DNA of 32,984 nt. It comes from JABMMZ01 sp044368575. Its GTDB lineage: Bacteria > Bacteroidota > Bacteroidia > NS11-12g > UBA955. The translations under genes were made by a program, and so were the position numbers. This document shows positions 25,404 through 32,984 of the stretch, piece after piece. The stretch lies in assembly GCA_044368575.1 (NCBI GenBank), contig JBIPPH010000021.1, positions 1 to 32,984 on the forward strand, given 5' to 3'. Below the pieces are notes generated by a model. That model had not been told where the DNA came from, searched no databases, and worked only from the letters and a program-made list of their open reading frames with translations. Each line of letters starts with the position of its first letter. Position 1 is the first letter of the stretch.

Positions 25404-26219
25404 TTACAAACGAAAGCGGTACCCCAAAAGAATCTGTGTTTGTAAAAACGAAAAGTGTTGACTGGCTCGATCCGCTTTGAAATCTGATACCACTATGTTG
25501 GGCATATTGATCCAACCCAATTTAGCAGCAGATTGCAGGTAAAAATGTTTACCCAAACTTAAGTTAACGCCGAGGTTACATGATATGCCATAACCCGACA
25601 CATGCCATTGGTCATTCAAGTTTTTATTCATTAAAACACAACGGGTGCGCGGATACATAAACCCTGCGCCAAGGCCGCTCACCATATTCAATTGAAAGTG
25701 TTTGTTGAAAGCCAGTAAGCCGTCTGTTCTAGTAATTTCTGCATTCAAATAGTTCAAACCATCGGTGTGTTCAAATTCCAAAAAATTACCGCTTAATACC
25801 ACCGATTGATCATTGAATTCTCCTTGGTATATTGAGCTCGTATCGTGAATATAGCCACTCATTTTAACCGTTTGATTTTGATTCATTACATACTTCATAT
25901 GATCAAAACCAAAGGATAATGCGTATTTATCAGTCAAGCAAAATCCCAAACGATAATCGTATTGAGGAATGGTAATTTGATCGATTCTTAAATAGGGATC
26001 AGCCGCCAATTTAGATTGTCTGTCATTGGCTTTAACCTGCTTTAAAGTAAACTCGTAATCATTGCCTTTAAAATAAATATCCGATGCGCTGTAATATCCT
26101 CTGTTATAGCCCCAATAAAAGAAACATTGTCCTTTTTTAAATTGAGGGGTGATGGGTTGAAGCGCGTATGCTTTAATGGTTAAAAGCAAACATATACACC
26201 CCAATAAAAACCTACCCAT
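25404..26219 (-). CDS. Predicted outer-membrane beta-barrel protein, conserved in Bacteroidota, function unknown
   Basis: 271 residues with an N-terminal signal peptide (about 1-20, ending AYAL before Gln). The mature part alternates polar and hydrophobic or aromatic residues through many short strands and ends in LGYRFRL, typical of outer-membrane barrels. Phrases such as FFYWGYNRGYY, SFGFDHMKYVMNQNQTV and FEHTDGLNYLNAE match a family I recall as hypothetical proteins across Bacteroidota, but no function is attached to it. It starts 17 bases after the ftsZ stop on the same strand, so it may be cotranscribed with the division genes. I cannot assign a role. Confidence 0.78.
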   Translation of the reverse strand: MGRFLLGCICLLLTIKAYALQPITPQFKKGQCFFYWGYNRGYYSASDIYFKGNDYEFTLKQVKANDRQSKLAADPYLRIDQITIPQYDYRLGFCLTDKYALSFGFDHMKYVMNQNQTVKMSGYIHDTSSIYQGEFNDQSVVLSGNFLEFEHTDGLNYLNAEITRTDGLLAFNKHFQLNMVSGLGAGFMYPRTRCVLMNKNLNDQWHVSGYGISCNLGVNLSLGKHFYLQSAAKLGWINMPNIVVSDFKADRASQHFSFLQTQILLGYRFRL

Positions 26220-26236
26220 AAATAGAGAAAACCGAA

Positions 26237-27568
26237 CTAATCGACGTTGTCGTGCAAATATTTATTGCCGTTATCTTTAAAACGAACGCCTGGTTTGTTT
26301 TGATCGTCTTCAAGGGTAATATTTGACATTTCTACATCCGTTGAAATGCTCTCAAGGGTAACACCCATTCTTAAATAGGCAGGCGTTGAAGGATCAGTAA
26401 GATTAACCGTTCTTGGCGTTTCTTGAATGATTGGTTGAGGTGTTGGGACCACCGGCTGAGCATTGAATAAATCCGCATTGATATTGTTGGCAATAGGATT
26501 CACAATTGTTTGTTGTACAGTTTCGCTTAAATCAATTTCTAACGCACCGCTGGCCTCAAAATCTGTATCAGAAATCACAAAGTTATTGTTGTTGTCAAAA
26601 CCTGTAGCAACCACAGTAATTTCAAGTTCTTTATCGAGGTTATTGTTTTGAATCAAACCATATTTTAGATTGGCGCGTTGTCCTGCTTGATTTTGGAAAT
26701 AAGCTAATATAGCGTCAACCTCTGCAGTGTATGGCTCTTCATTGCCATAGCTAATATTCAATAAAATGTGTTTAGCTCCTTCTATGCTGTTTTCGTCAAG
26801 CAATGGCGATTCTAATGCCATTTGTGCAGCTTTAAGGGCTCTGTCGTCACCCATAGATGAACCTATTCCCATGATGGCTCTTCCACTGCCTTCTAAGGCT
26901 GTTTTAACGTCTCTAAAGTCAACATTAAAGAAGCCTTCCTTAGTAATGATTTCTGCAATACCTTTAGCGGCAATGTATAATACATCATCTGCTTTACCAA
27001 GGGCTTCAGTGATTCTTAAGTTTGAAAACATCTGAAGTATTCTTTGGTTGTTGATGACTAAAATGGCATCCACATGTGGCTTGATTTCAGCTATACCCAA
27101 CTCTGCTTTTTTGGTTTTTTCAGGGCCTTCATTGGTGAATGGTCTGGTTACAATTGCCACAGTTAAAATGCCCATTGATCTTGCCTTTTGAGCAATCACT
27201 GGCGCAGCACCTGTACCTGTTCCACCACCCATGCCCGCAGTTATAAATACCATTTTGGTATTGTGTCTGAGTGCATTTTCAATTTGCTCAATGCTTTCAA
27301 GTGCACACTGTTTTCCAAACGCAGGATCACCTCCAGCACCAAGGCCTTCGGTTAGTTTGCTGCCCAATTGAATTTTATTCGGCACAGAGCTGCGCTCCAA
27401 GTGTTGCGCATCTGTGTTGCAGATATAAAAATCAACGCCAGAAATACCTTTGTTGTTCATATAGGTAACAGCATTGCTACCACCTCCACCAACACCAAAC
27501 ACTTTAATGATTGATGATTGTTCTTTAGGAAGTTCTAAATCAAAATAATTGTTAAAATTTATGCTCAT
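26237..27568 (-). CDS. ftsZ: Cell division protein FtsZ
   Basis: 443 residues. The tubulin-like GTPase has GVGGGGSNAV at 25-34, the signature GGGTGTG at 114-120 and the T7 synergy loop NVDFRD (Asn215, Asp217, Asp220) that completes the GTP site of the next subunit. The C-terminal part has a linker of about 60 residues, then PAYLRMG, where FtsZ tails usually bind FtsA, and a further 40 residues ending KYLHDNVD, an ending I associate with Bacteroidota. FtsZ forms the division ring. It follows ftsA by 22 bases. Confidence 0.98.
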   Translation of the reverse strand: MSINFNNYFDLELPKEQSSIIKVFGVGGGGSNAVTYMNNKGISGVDFYICNTDAQHLERSSVPNKIQLGSKLTEGLGAGGDPAFGKQCALESIEQIENALRHNTKMVFITAGMGGGTGTGAAPVIAQKARSMGILTVAIVTRPFTNEGPEKTKKAELGIAEIKPHVDAILVINNQRILQMFSNLRITEALGKADDVLYIAAKGIAEIITKEGFFNVDFRDVKTALEGSGRAIMGIGSSMGDDRALKAAQMALESPLLDENSIEGAKHILLNISYGNEEPYTAEVDAILAYFQNQAGQRANLKYGLIQNNNLDKELEITVVATGFDNNNNFVISDTDFEASGALEIDLSETVQQTIVNPIANNINADLFNAQPVVPTPQPIIQETPRTVNLTDPSTPAYLRMGVTLESISTDVEMSNITLEDDQNKPGVRFKDNGNKYLHDNVD

Positions 27569-27590
27569 TTGTAATGTGTGCTTATATCAA

Positions 27591-28880
27591 TTAACGCTCA
27601 TAATCGCCCATTGCTTTGTCATCTTTCATCCAATCTTTAAAGTTGACAAAGAGATTTTTGAATATGTTACCGCCATTTGATTGTACTTTTGGATTTGGTT
27701 TCAACTGATTTTCAGCTGGCAATGGATCTAAGTCTGAACAGCCTTTTAATACCAATCCTATACAGGTTGCAAACATCGGACTCTTCACTTCATCCACCAA
27801 ACCACTGCCTAAGTGTGGATCAGGCATGCCAATTTTAGCTTCACATGACAACACAAATTCAGCTAAGTTAGAGATGTCTTTTAACTGAGCGCCACCACCT
27901 GTTAATACAACTCCTAAGTTGAGTTTATCTTTGTAACCTGAAATTTTAATTTCATCGTTTACCAAGCCTAAAATTTCTTTCATTCTGGCATTGATCACAT
28001 AGGCTAAATTCTTCTCTAAAATTTGCTTAGGTTTTCTATCGCCAATACCCGGAACGGTAATGATCACATTGCTGCGCGTACCTTCTGGTAAAGCATGTCC
28101 GTATTTAACTTTGATCAATTCAGCTTGCTTTGGCAAAATGCTGAAAGCTTCTACGATGTCTTGGGTAATGATTTCACCACCAAATGGTATTACTGCAGTA
28201 TGGCGAATTTTACCACCGTAGAATATCGCTAAGTCTGTAGTACCACCGCCGATATCCACTATGGCTATGCCCGTTTGTAATTCTTCTTCAGTTAACACAG
28301 CAAAGGCTGATGCAATTGGTTCTACTACAATATCAGCAGCAGATAAGCCAGCATCTTCAACACATTTTACAATGGTTTTAGCCGCATTCATTCGGCCTGT
28401 AATTACGTGGTATTTGCATTCTAATTTAGAACCCATCATGCCTTCTGGCGCCATGGTAACTTGTTTAGAATCAATAATGTATTCTTGAGGAAATGCGTGC
28501 AAAATTTTTGAGCCCGGATCAATGGCCGTTCTGAATTGCTCTTTGTTCATTTCTTGCAACTCAGATTTGCTGATTTCTGTTTCAGCATTGTGTCGAATTC
28601 TAACACCGCTTTGTTGAAAGCTTCTGATGTGCTCACCGGCAATACCAACCAACACATTGGCAATCTCAACGTTAGACACTTTTGAAGCGTTGGCAATCGC
28701 GCCTTTGATGGCTTCAACTGTGCGGGCCACATTCGTCACTTCGCCGCGCATAACGCCACCCATTGACGGTTGTGAACCAACCCCTAAAATGTTGATTTTA
28801 CCATTCTCGTTTCTTTGACCAACAATGGCGCAAACCTTTGTTGTTCCGATATCTAAGCCTACTATTAATTCTTTTGCCAT
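27591..28880 (-). CDS. ftsA: Cell division protein FtsA
   Basis: 429 residues. This actin-fold ATPase tethers FtsZ to the membrane. The phosphate-1 loop GLDIGTTKVC is at 8-17, phosphate-2 is VDIGGGTTDLAIF, and the adenosine motif is VVLTGGGAQL. The FtsA-specific 1C domain lies between the first two. The C-terminal NIFKNLFVNFKDWM is a likely amphipathic membrane-targeting helix, followed by a short charged tail. The start is three bases after the ftsQ stop. Confidence 0.98.
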   Translation of the reverse strand: MAKELIVGLDIGTTKVCAIVGQRNENGKINILGVGSQPSMGGVMRGEVTNVARTVEAIKGAIANASKVSNVEIANVLVGIAGEHIRSFQQSGVRIRHNAETEISKSELQEMNKEQFRTAIDPGSKILHAFPQEYIIDSKQVTMAPEGMMGSKLECKYHVITGRMNAAKTIVKCVEDAGLSAADIVVEPIASAFAVLTEEELQTGIAIVDIGGGTTDLAIFYGGKIRHTAVIPFGGEIITQDIVEAFSILPKQAELIKVKYGHALPEGTRSNVIITVPGIGDRKPKQILEKNLAYVINARMKEILGLVNDEIKISGYKDKLNLGVVLTGGGAQLKDISNLAEFVLSCEAKIGMPDPHLGSGLVDEVKSPMFATCIGLVLKGCSDLDPLPAENQLKPNPKVQSNGGNIFKNLFVNFKDWMKDDKAMGDYER

Positions 28881-28883
28881 ATG

Positions 28884-29717
28884 TTATTGTGTGATGCTAG
28901 TGCTGTCTGTTTTAGGTGTAAAAATGTATTTCTGTTTTTCTGCTACTATTTGGCCTTCGAACTTCAAATTAATTTGCTGATACTTTTGCCAACCAACTGC
29001 ATTCAATCCCTTTTTGTAGAAGGTTAATAAGCGTGCAAATTTGCTGTCTAAATGTTCGGCAGAACCAAATACAATACTATGATTTCCTACCTTAGGAATC
29101 AATAAAATGTCGTTATAATTATCTACAAACAACTGTTCAATTTGAGCCCTCCAAAATTCATTGGCAGAACAGTAGTTGGCAATCAATAGTAAATCCTTAA
29201 GCATAGGACTCTTCACAAAGGCTGAATCTACAAGGGTTTCAGTGATATTACCAGTGGCCACCATAACCCTTGGCGTGAAGTCAAAATGCAGGGGCATCTT
29301 GTATCCATTATTTGCTACATAGTAACTCATACCCTGTGCATTGATGATTCTAAGTATAGGTTCTCTTTGTATAATTTTGATCAAGAGCTTGCCTGAAAAG
29401 TCAATGACCACATCGGCTTTATCAATGAAAGGATAAGCTTCTAAACGGCGCTCAACCAAGGCCAAATTAAACTGCTTTTTTGAACTGCCAATGATGGGTG
29501 TTTTAACCACTTCTCTGACAATGTCTAATACTTTATTTGAATCAATAAAAGACAAATCAACAGTTTGATCTATGGCCACCTCAATGCTATTAATTTTTAA
29601 CGCCTCTGAAGTCTGTTTGATGGCTATAAAAGCAAAGAGCAAAAACAGGCCTATGACCACCCATAAAATGTTCTTCCAACGCGTGGTATTTCGCCAAAAA
29701 TCAATGAACTTTTTCAT
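28884..29717 (-). CDS. ftsQ: Cell division protein FtsQ
   Basis: 277 residues: a short basic cytoplasmic N-terminus, one membrane helix (about 17-34, ILWVVIGLFLLFAFIAIK) and a periplasmic part whose first 70 residues fit a POTRA domain (VDLSFIDSNKVLDIV to KLLIKIIQREPIL) with the FtsQ beta domain after it. FtsQ links early and late divisome proteins. Sequence conservation is low, as usual for FtsQ, so the call leans on topology and its place between murC and ftsA. It overlaps the murC end by 17 bases. Confidence 0.92.
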   Translation of the reverse strand: MKKFIDFWRNTTRWKNILWVVIGLFLLFAFIAIKQTSEALKINSIEVAIDQTVDLSFIDSNKVLDIVREVVKTPIIGSSKKQFNLALVERRLEAYPFIDKADVVIDFSGKLLIKIIQREPILRIINAQGMSYYVANNGYKMPLHFDFTPRVMVATGNITETLVDSAFVKSPMLKDLLLIANYCSANEFWRAQIEQLFVDNYNDILLIPKVGNHSIVFGSAEHLDSKFARLLTFYKKGLNAVGWQKYQQINLKFEGQIVAEKQKYIFTPKTDSTSITQ

Positions 29718-31083
29718 AGATGTCTTTTATGGGTTTTACCAATTGATCAATGTCTCCGGCGCCTAATATGAGTAAGAGTTCAGGTTGCTCTTGTTGCAAG
29801 TGTTTTAGCACATTGTCTTTGACCATTAACAAAGGATTTTTTTGCATTTTAAGGGCTAAATATTCCGAGTTAATACCCACTATCGGCAACTCTCTGGCCG
29901 GATAAATATCTAACAACCAACACTCATCTAACAAATCCAATGAGGCGGCAAAATCATCAACAAAGTCTCTGGTTCTACTGAATAAATGCGGTTGAAAAAT
30001 ACCAGTGATTTTATGGTTTGGATACAATTCTCTGACTGAATTGATGCAGGCTTTCAATTCCGTTGGATGATGAGCGTAATCATCAATCACCACTTTGTTT
30101 TCCTGATTTACTATATATTCAAAACGGCGTTTAACCCCTTTAAAACTGGCGCAAGCTTTTATCAATTCTGCCATAGGTAAGTGCAGGCATAAACAAGCTG
30201 TAATTGCGGCTGTAGCATTTTCTACATTATGAAAACCTGGCAAGGCATTCACAACATGAATAGCAGCGCTATCGAAGCTGTAATCAAAATGAAACTGATG
30301 GTCTTTGACCTGTATTTTTTGAATTTTAGCATCGGCTATCAAAGAGGAACCGTATAATATTTTTTTGGAGTTCGCGTGTAAATCAAGGGTATCGTTGATA
30401 ATGCTATAACCATTAGGATCAACTTGATCTACGAACATCTGAAACGACTTTTTAACTTCTATGGCTTCGCCGTAAATATCTAGATGATCAGCATCTGTTG
30501 AGGTGACTATGGCAATATCTGGATGCAGATGTAAAAACGAGCGGTCAAATTCATCTGCTTCAACCACCATAATGTCTTTTGCAAACAAAGATTTACCATT
30601 GCGCTTTTGAATATAATTGCTGTTAAAATTACTGCTAATACCACCTAAAAAGGCAGTGAAATTTACATTACAAGTATTGAGCAAATGGGCCACCATACTG
30701 CTGGTGGTAGTTTTACCATGTGTACCCGCAACGGCAATGGTATAAGTGTTTTTGGAGATGATGCCTAATACCTCAGCGCGTTTGTACAATCTAATTTGGT
30801 GTTGGTTCAACCACTTAAAAATTTTATTGTCTTTGGGAATGGCTGGGGTGTATATTACTATGGCATCTTGACCTGTTTTAACAGCTTCTGGAATGTGATC
30901 AATGTGGTCGTTGTAATGGATATGAAACCCTTCTGATTCCAATTGTATGGTAAAATCATTGCGGGTTTTATCATAGCCATAAACAGCAATGCCTTCAGAC
31001 AACATGTACCGCGCTATAGCACTCATGCCTATACCGCCAATGCCTATAAAATAAGCTGTTTTAATTTGCTTAAAGTCCATCAT
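29701..31083 (-). CDS. murC: UDP-N-acetylmuramate--L-alanine ligase
   Basis: 460 residues. MurC adds L-alanine to UDP-MurNAc, the first peptide step of peptidoglycan synthesis, in the cytoplasm. The UDP-binding glycine loop GIGGIGMS is at 14-21, the ATP loop GTHGKTT at 120-126, the MurC phrase EADEFDRSFL follows, and DDYAHHPTE is in the C-terminal half. The first of two consecutive ATGs (31083) overlaps the murG stop as ATGA and is preferred; the second is 31080. Confidence 0.98.
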   Translation of the reverse strand: MMDFKQIKTAYFIGIGGIGMSAIARYMLSEGIAVYGYDKTRNDFTIQLESEGFHIHYNDHIDHIPEAVKTGQDAIVIYTPAIPKDNKIFKWLNQHQIRLYKRAEVLGIISKNTYTIAVAGTHGKTTTSSMVAHLLNTCNVNFTAFLGGISSNFNSNYIQKRNGKSLFAKDIMVVEADEFDRSFLHLHPDIAIVTSTDADHLDIYGEAIEVKKSFQMFVDQVDPNGYSIINDTLDLHANSKKILYGSSLIADAKIQKIQVKDHQFHFDYSFDSAAIHVVNALPGFHNVENATAAITACLCLHLPMAELIKACASFKGVKRRFEYIVNQENKVVIDDYAHHPTELKACINSVRELYPNHKITGIFQPHLFSRTRDFVDDFAASLDLLDECWLLDIYPARELPIVGINSEYLALKMQKNPLLMVKDNVLKHLQQEQPELLLILGAGDIDQLVKPIKDIYEKVH

Positions 31084-32159
31084 ATGATCTGTTCAATTTG
31101 AGTGACTATGTCTTTTATGGCGTTGGGTTTTGAAAATGCTGCTATGTTATGACTCAATTGGCTTAAGGCCTCTGGGTCGTTTAACAAGTTAAGCATTTGT
31201 GTATGCAGCTCTGCCATTGCGTTTTGATCTTTAACCAAAACAGCTGCTTGCACTTGGCTTAAAGCCATGGCATTTTTGGTTTGATGGTCTTCAGCCACAT
31301 TCGGCGAAGGCACTAAAATGGAAGGCTTGCTCAATAAACTTAATTCACTGATTGATAAAGCCCCTGCTCTTGAAACAACCATATCAGCCGCAGCATAGGC
31401 AGTGGCCATATCTTGAATAAACGCTTTGGCTTGTATACCCTTTAAACCATCAATATTGGCAGTAAAATTTTGACCCGTTTGCCAAAGCAATTGTATGCCA
31501 TTGTCGTGCAATAATTGCACATGGGCTTGTATGGCCTGATTGATTGTTCTAGCGCCTAAACTGCCTCCAATGATTAAACAAACAGGTTTTTGAGGATCAA
31601 ATCCTAAAGCGGTTTTAGCTTCGGTTTTAGAGGCTGTTAACGCTTTGTATATGGTTTCTCTGACCGGGTTACCTGTTAACACAATGGGGGTATTCTGAAA
31701 ATAGGTTTGCATATTCGGATACGCTACACAAACACATTTGGCTTTGTTGGCTAGGAACTTATTGGTTAATCCGGCGTAAGAATTTTGTTCTTGTATTAAA
31801 ATTGGAATACGTTTGACTGAGGCAGCAAACACTATAGCTGAACTAGCATATCCGCCAACTCCAATGACTACATCAGGCTTAAATTCATTGACGATATTTA
31901 ATGCCTTCATCACACTCGATAGCACTTTAAAAGGCAATAAAAAATTGCTTAAGGTAAAGCGCCTTTGCAAGCCAGCTATTGGCAATCCAATGATTTTATA
32001 ACCCGCTTGAGGCACTTTCTCCATTTCCATTTTTCCCTGAGCGCCTACGAATAATATCTCAGCATTCGGATAACGGAGTTGAATTTCATTGGCAATAGCC
32101 ACTGCTGGAAATATGTGTCCACCAGTACCTCCGCCTGATATTATGACCTTACGTACCAT
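31080..32159 (-). CDS. murG: UDP-N-acetylglucosamine--lipid I N-acetylglucosaminyltransferase
   Basis: 359 residues. MurG adds GlcNAc to lipid I, making lipid II on the inner face of the membrane. Features: the N-terminal loop GGGTGGHIFPA (9-19), IQEQNSYAGLTNK, GNPVRE, the loop GGSLGARTINQ, and SRAGALSISEL in the donor-binding domain. Its start overlaps the ftsW end by 11 bases and its stop overlaps the murC start, which shows tight coupling within the cluster. Confidence 0.98.
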   Translation of the reverse strand: MVRKVIISGGGTGGHIFPAVAIANEIQLRYPNAEILFVGAQGKMEMEKVPQAGYKIIGLPIAGLQRRFTLSNFLLPFKVLSSVMKALNIVNEFKPDVVIGVGGYASSAIVFAASVKRIPILIQEQNSYAGLTNKFLANKAKCVCVAYPNMQTYFQNTPIVLTGNPVRETIYKALTASKTEAKTALGFDPQKPVCLIIGGSLGARTINQAIQAHVQLLHDNGIQLLWQTGQNFTANIDGLKGIQAKAFIQDMATAYAAADMVVSRAGALSISELSLLSKPSILVPSPNVAEDHQTKNAMALSQVQAAVLVKDQNAMAELHTQMLNLLNDPEALSQLSHNIAAFSKPNAIKDIVTQIEQII

Positions 32160-32984
32160 GTGATTCTCCTTTCTCTATTGGTACTTCAGGTGCTGTTTCT
32201 TGTTCTTCAACAGAACGGCTTACGCTCAACAACACACCAAAGGCTGCACTGGTAAAAATAATACTGGTTCCACCCATACTTACCAACGGCAAGGTTAGTC
32301 CTGTAACAGGGAATAAACTGGTGGCTACAGCCATGTGTATAAAGGCCTGTAATACCAAACTAAAGGCCAATCCAAAGCCTAATAATGCACCAAAGGCTTT
32401 AGGGCTTTTTAGCACAATTCTAATGGCTCTAAATAAGATCAATAAATACAAGCCTATAACGGTTAACCCGCCAAATAACAAACCGTATTCTTCAATAATC
32501 ACCGCAAAAATAAAGTCTGAATATGGGTGAGGTAAATAAGCACTTTGTTCGCCCTTGCCTGGCCCTTTGCCAGTAAGCCCTCCACCCACTATGGCTATTT
32601 TTGCTTGAGTGGTTTGAAAACTCTCAGAAGAATCAGTTCCTTTAAAATTTTCTATCCTTGATTTCCAAGTTGCTGCCCGACCTGGTAAAACAGACTCAGG
32701 CGCATTCATTAAAATCCCTAAACCTATACTGGCTGCAACTATAAAACTGAGGGCCAGTAACCCCAAATGTTTAAGCCTCGCGTTACCAATAAACAACAAT
32801 ATAGAACAGGTAAAAAACAAAACCAGAGAGGTACTCAAATTCTCCGGCATAATGAGCACACAAATCAAACTGATGGTGCCCAAGATTTTACCTATTCCTT
32901 TATACGATCCTAACTCTTCTTGATTGGAAGACAAATACCGAGCAATGTACATGATCAATGCAAACTTAGCAAAGTCACTACTTT
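32149..32984 (-). CDS. ftsW: FtsW peptidoglycan glycosyltransferase, N-terminal part outside the window
   Basis: The frame stays open to the window edge; a TTG at 32958 is not the start, because the codons before it read SSDFAKFAL, the usual SE(L/F)AKxAL segment of this SEDS family. About 278 residues are visible, roughly 70% of the protein. LPHPYSDFIFAVIIEEYG is the conserved loop with the Asp needed for polymerase activity, and SMGGTSIIF near the end is also conserved. FtsW polymerises lipid II at the septum with a class B PBP. The murG neighbour and division context favour FtsW over RodA. The C-terminal tail is short and charged (Glu-rich). Confidence 0.93.
   Translation of the reverse strand, partial: SSDFAKFALIMYIARYLSSNQEELGSYKGIGKILGTISLICVLIMPENLSTSLVLFFTCSILLFIGNARLKHLGLLALSFIVAASIGLGILMNAPESVLPGRAATWKSRIENFKGTDSSESFQTTQAKIAIVGGGLTGKGPGKGEQSAYLPHPYSDFIFAVIIEEYGLLFGGLTVIGLYLLILFRAIRIVLKSPKAFGALLGFGLAFSLVLQAFIHMAVATSLFPVTGLTLPLVSMGGTSIIFTSAAFGVLLSVSRSVEEQETAPEVPIEKGESHGT

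Noticed and set aside
1..32984. A novel defence, mobile or biosynthetic system
   Set aside because: Nearly every gene belongs to a well-known housekeeping family in intact operons. I saw no transposase, integrase, direct-repeat borders, repeat array, toxin-antitoxin pair or shift in base composition.

Overview
The window looks like ordinary chromosome from an aerobic member of the Bacteroidota, with no sign of mobile DNA. Four things point there: promoters of the Bacteroidota -7 type (TAnnTTTG) without Shine-Dalgarno-like leaders, a very short NuoG, a GYDIA-type GHMP kinase in a class II HMG-CoA reductase mevalonate operon, and an FtsZ tail and outer-membrane protein of kinds I know from that phylum. 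Base composition is mildly AT-rich and looks even throughout. I cannot place it below phylum; use of the mevalonate route fits Flavobacteriia-like lineages.

Layout. (1) 1-1592, plus strand: end of lptB (cut by the window edge), pth and a hotdog thioesterase, tightly packed. (2) 1763-14590, plus strand: a complete 14-gene respiratory complex I operon, nuoA to nuoN in canonical order, with a likely promoter just upstream. (3) 14595-20716, minus strand and convergent with nuoN: an isoprenoid operon read in the order type 2 IPP isomerase, HMG-CoA reductase, GYDIA GHMP kinase, diphosphomevalonate decarboxylase, mevalonate kinase, UbiA prenyltransferase. (4) 20804-23236, minus strand: a secreted M1 metallopeptidase. 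(5) 23415-24638, plus strand: a 2-oxoacid dehydrogenase E2, divergent from the peptidase and closed by a strong hairpin terminator. (6) 24709-25347, minus strand: a tiny lipoprotein and a YraN-family protein. (7) 25404-32984, minus strand: the distal half of the division and cell-wall cluster, read as ftsW (cut by the edge), murG, murC, ftsQ, ftsA, ftsZ, then a conserved outer-membrane protein.

How the genes work together. The nuo operon encodes all three complex I modules: NADH input (E, F, G), quinone/hydrogenase-like (B, C, D, I) and membrane proton pump (A, H, J, K, L, M, N). The isoprenoid operon covers HMG-CoA to IPP/DMAPP if the GYDIA kinase supplies the phosphomevalonate kinase step; HMG-CoA synthase and thiolase are not here. 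Its last gene would use a prenyl diphosphate made from those products. The ftsW-murG-murC-ftsQ-ftsA-ftsZ block makes and flips or polymerises lipid II precursors and builds the Z-ring.

I saw no tRNA, rRNA, CRISPR array, insertion sequence, attachment site or origin. I found no convincing new multi-gene system. The items most worth a second look are the UbiA protein with a broken second aspartate motif, the GYDIA kinase as the unproven pathway step, and the uncharacterised outer-membrane protein behind ftsZ. No gap between genes exceeds 300 bases; the longest are 170 bases (1593-1762) and 178 bases (23237-23414), both described below.
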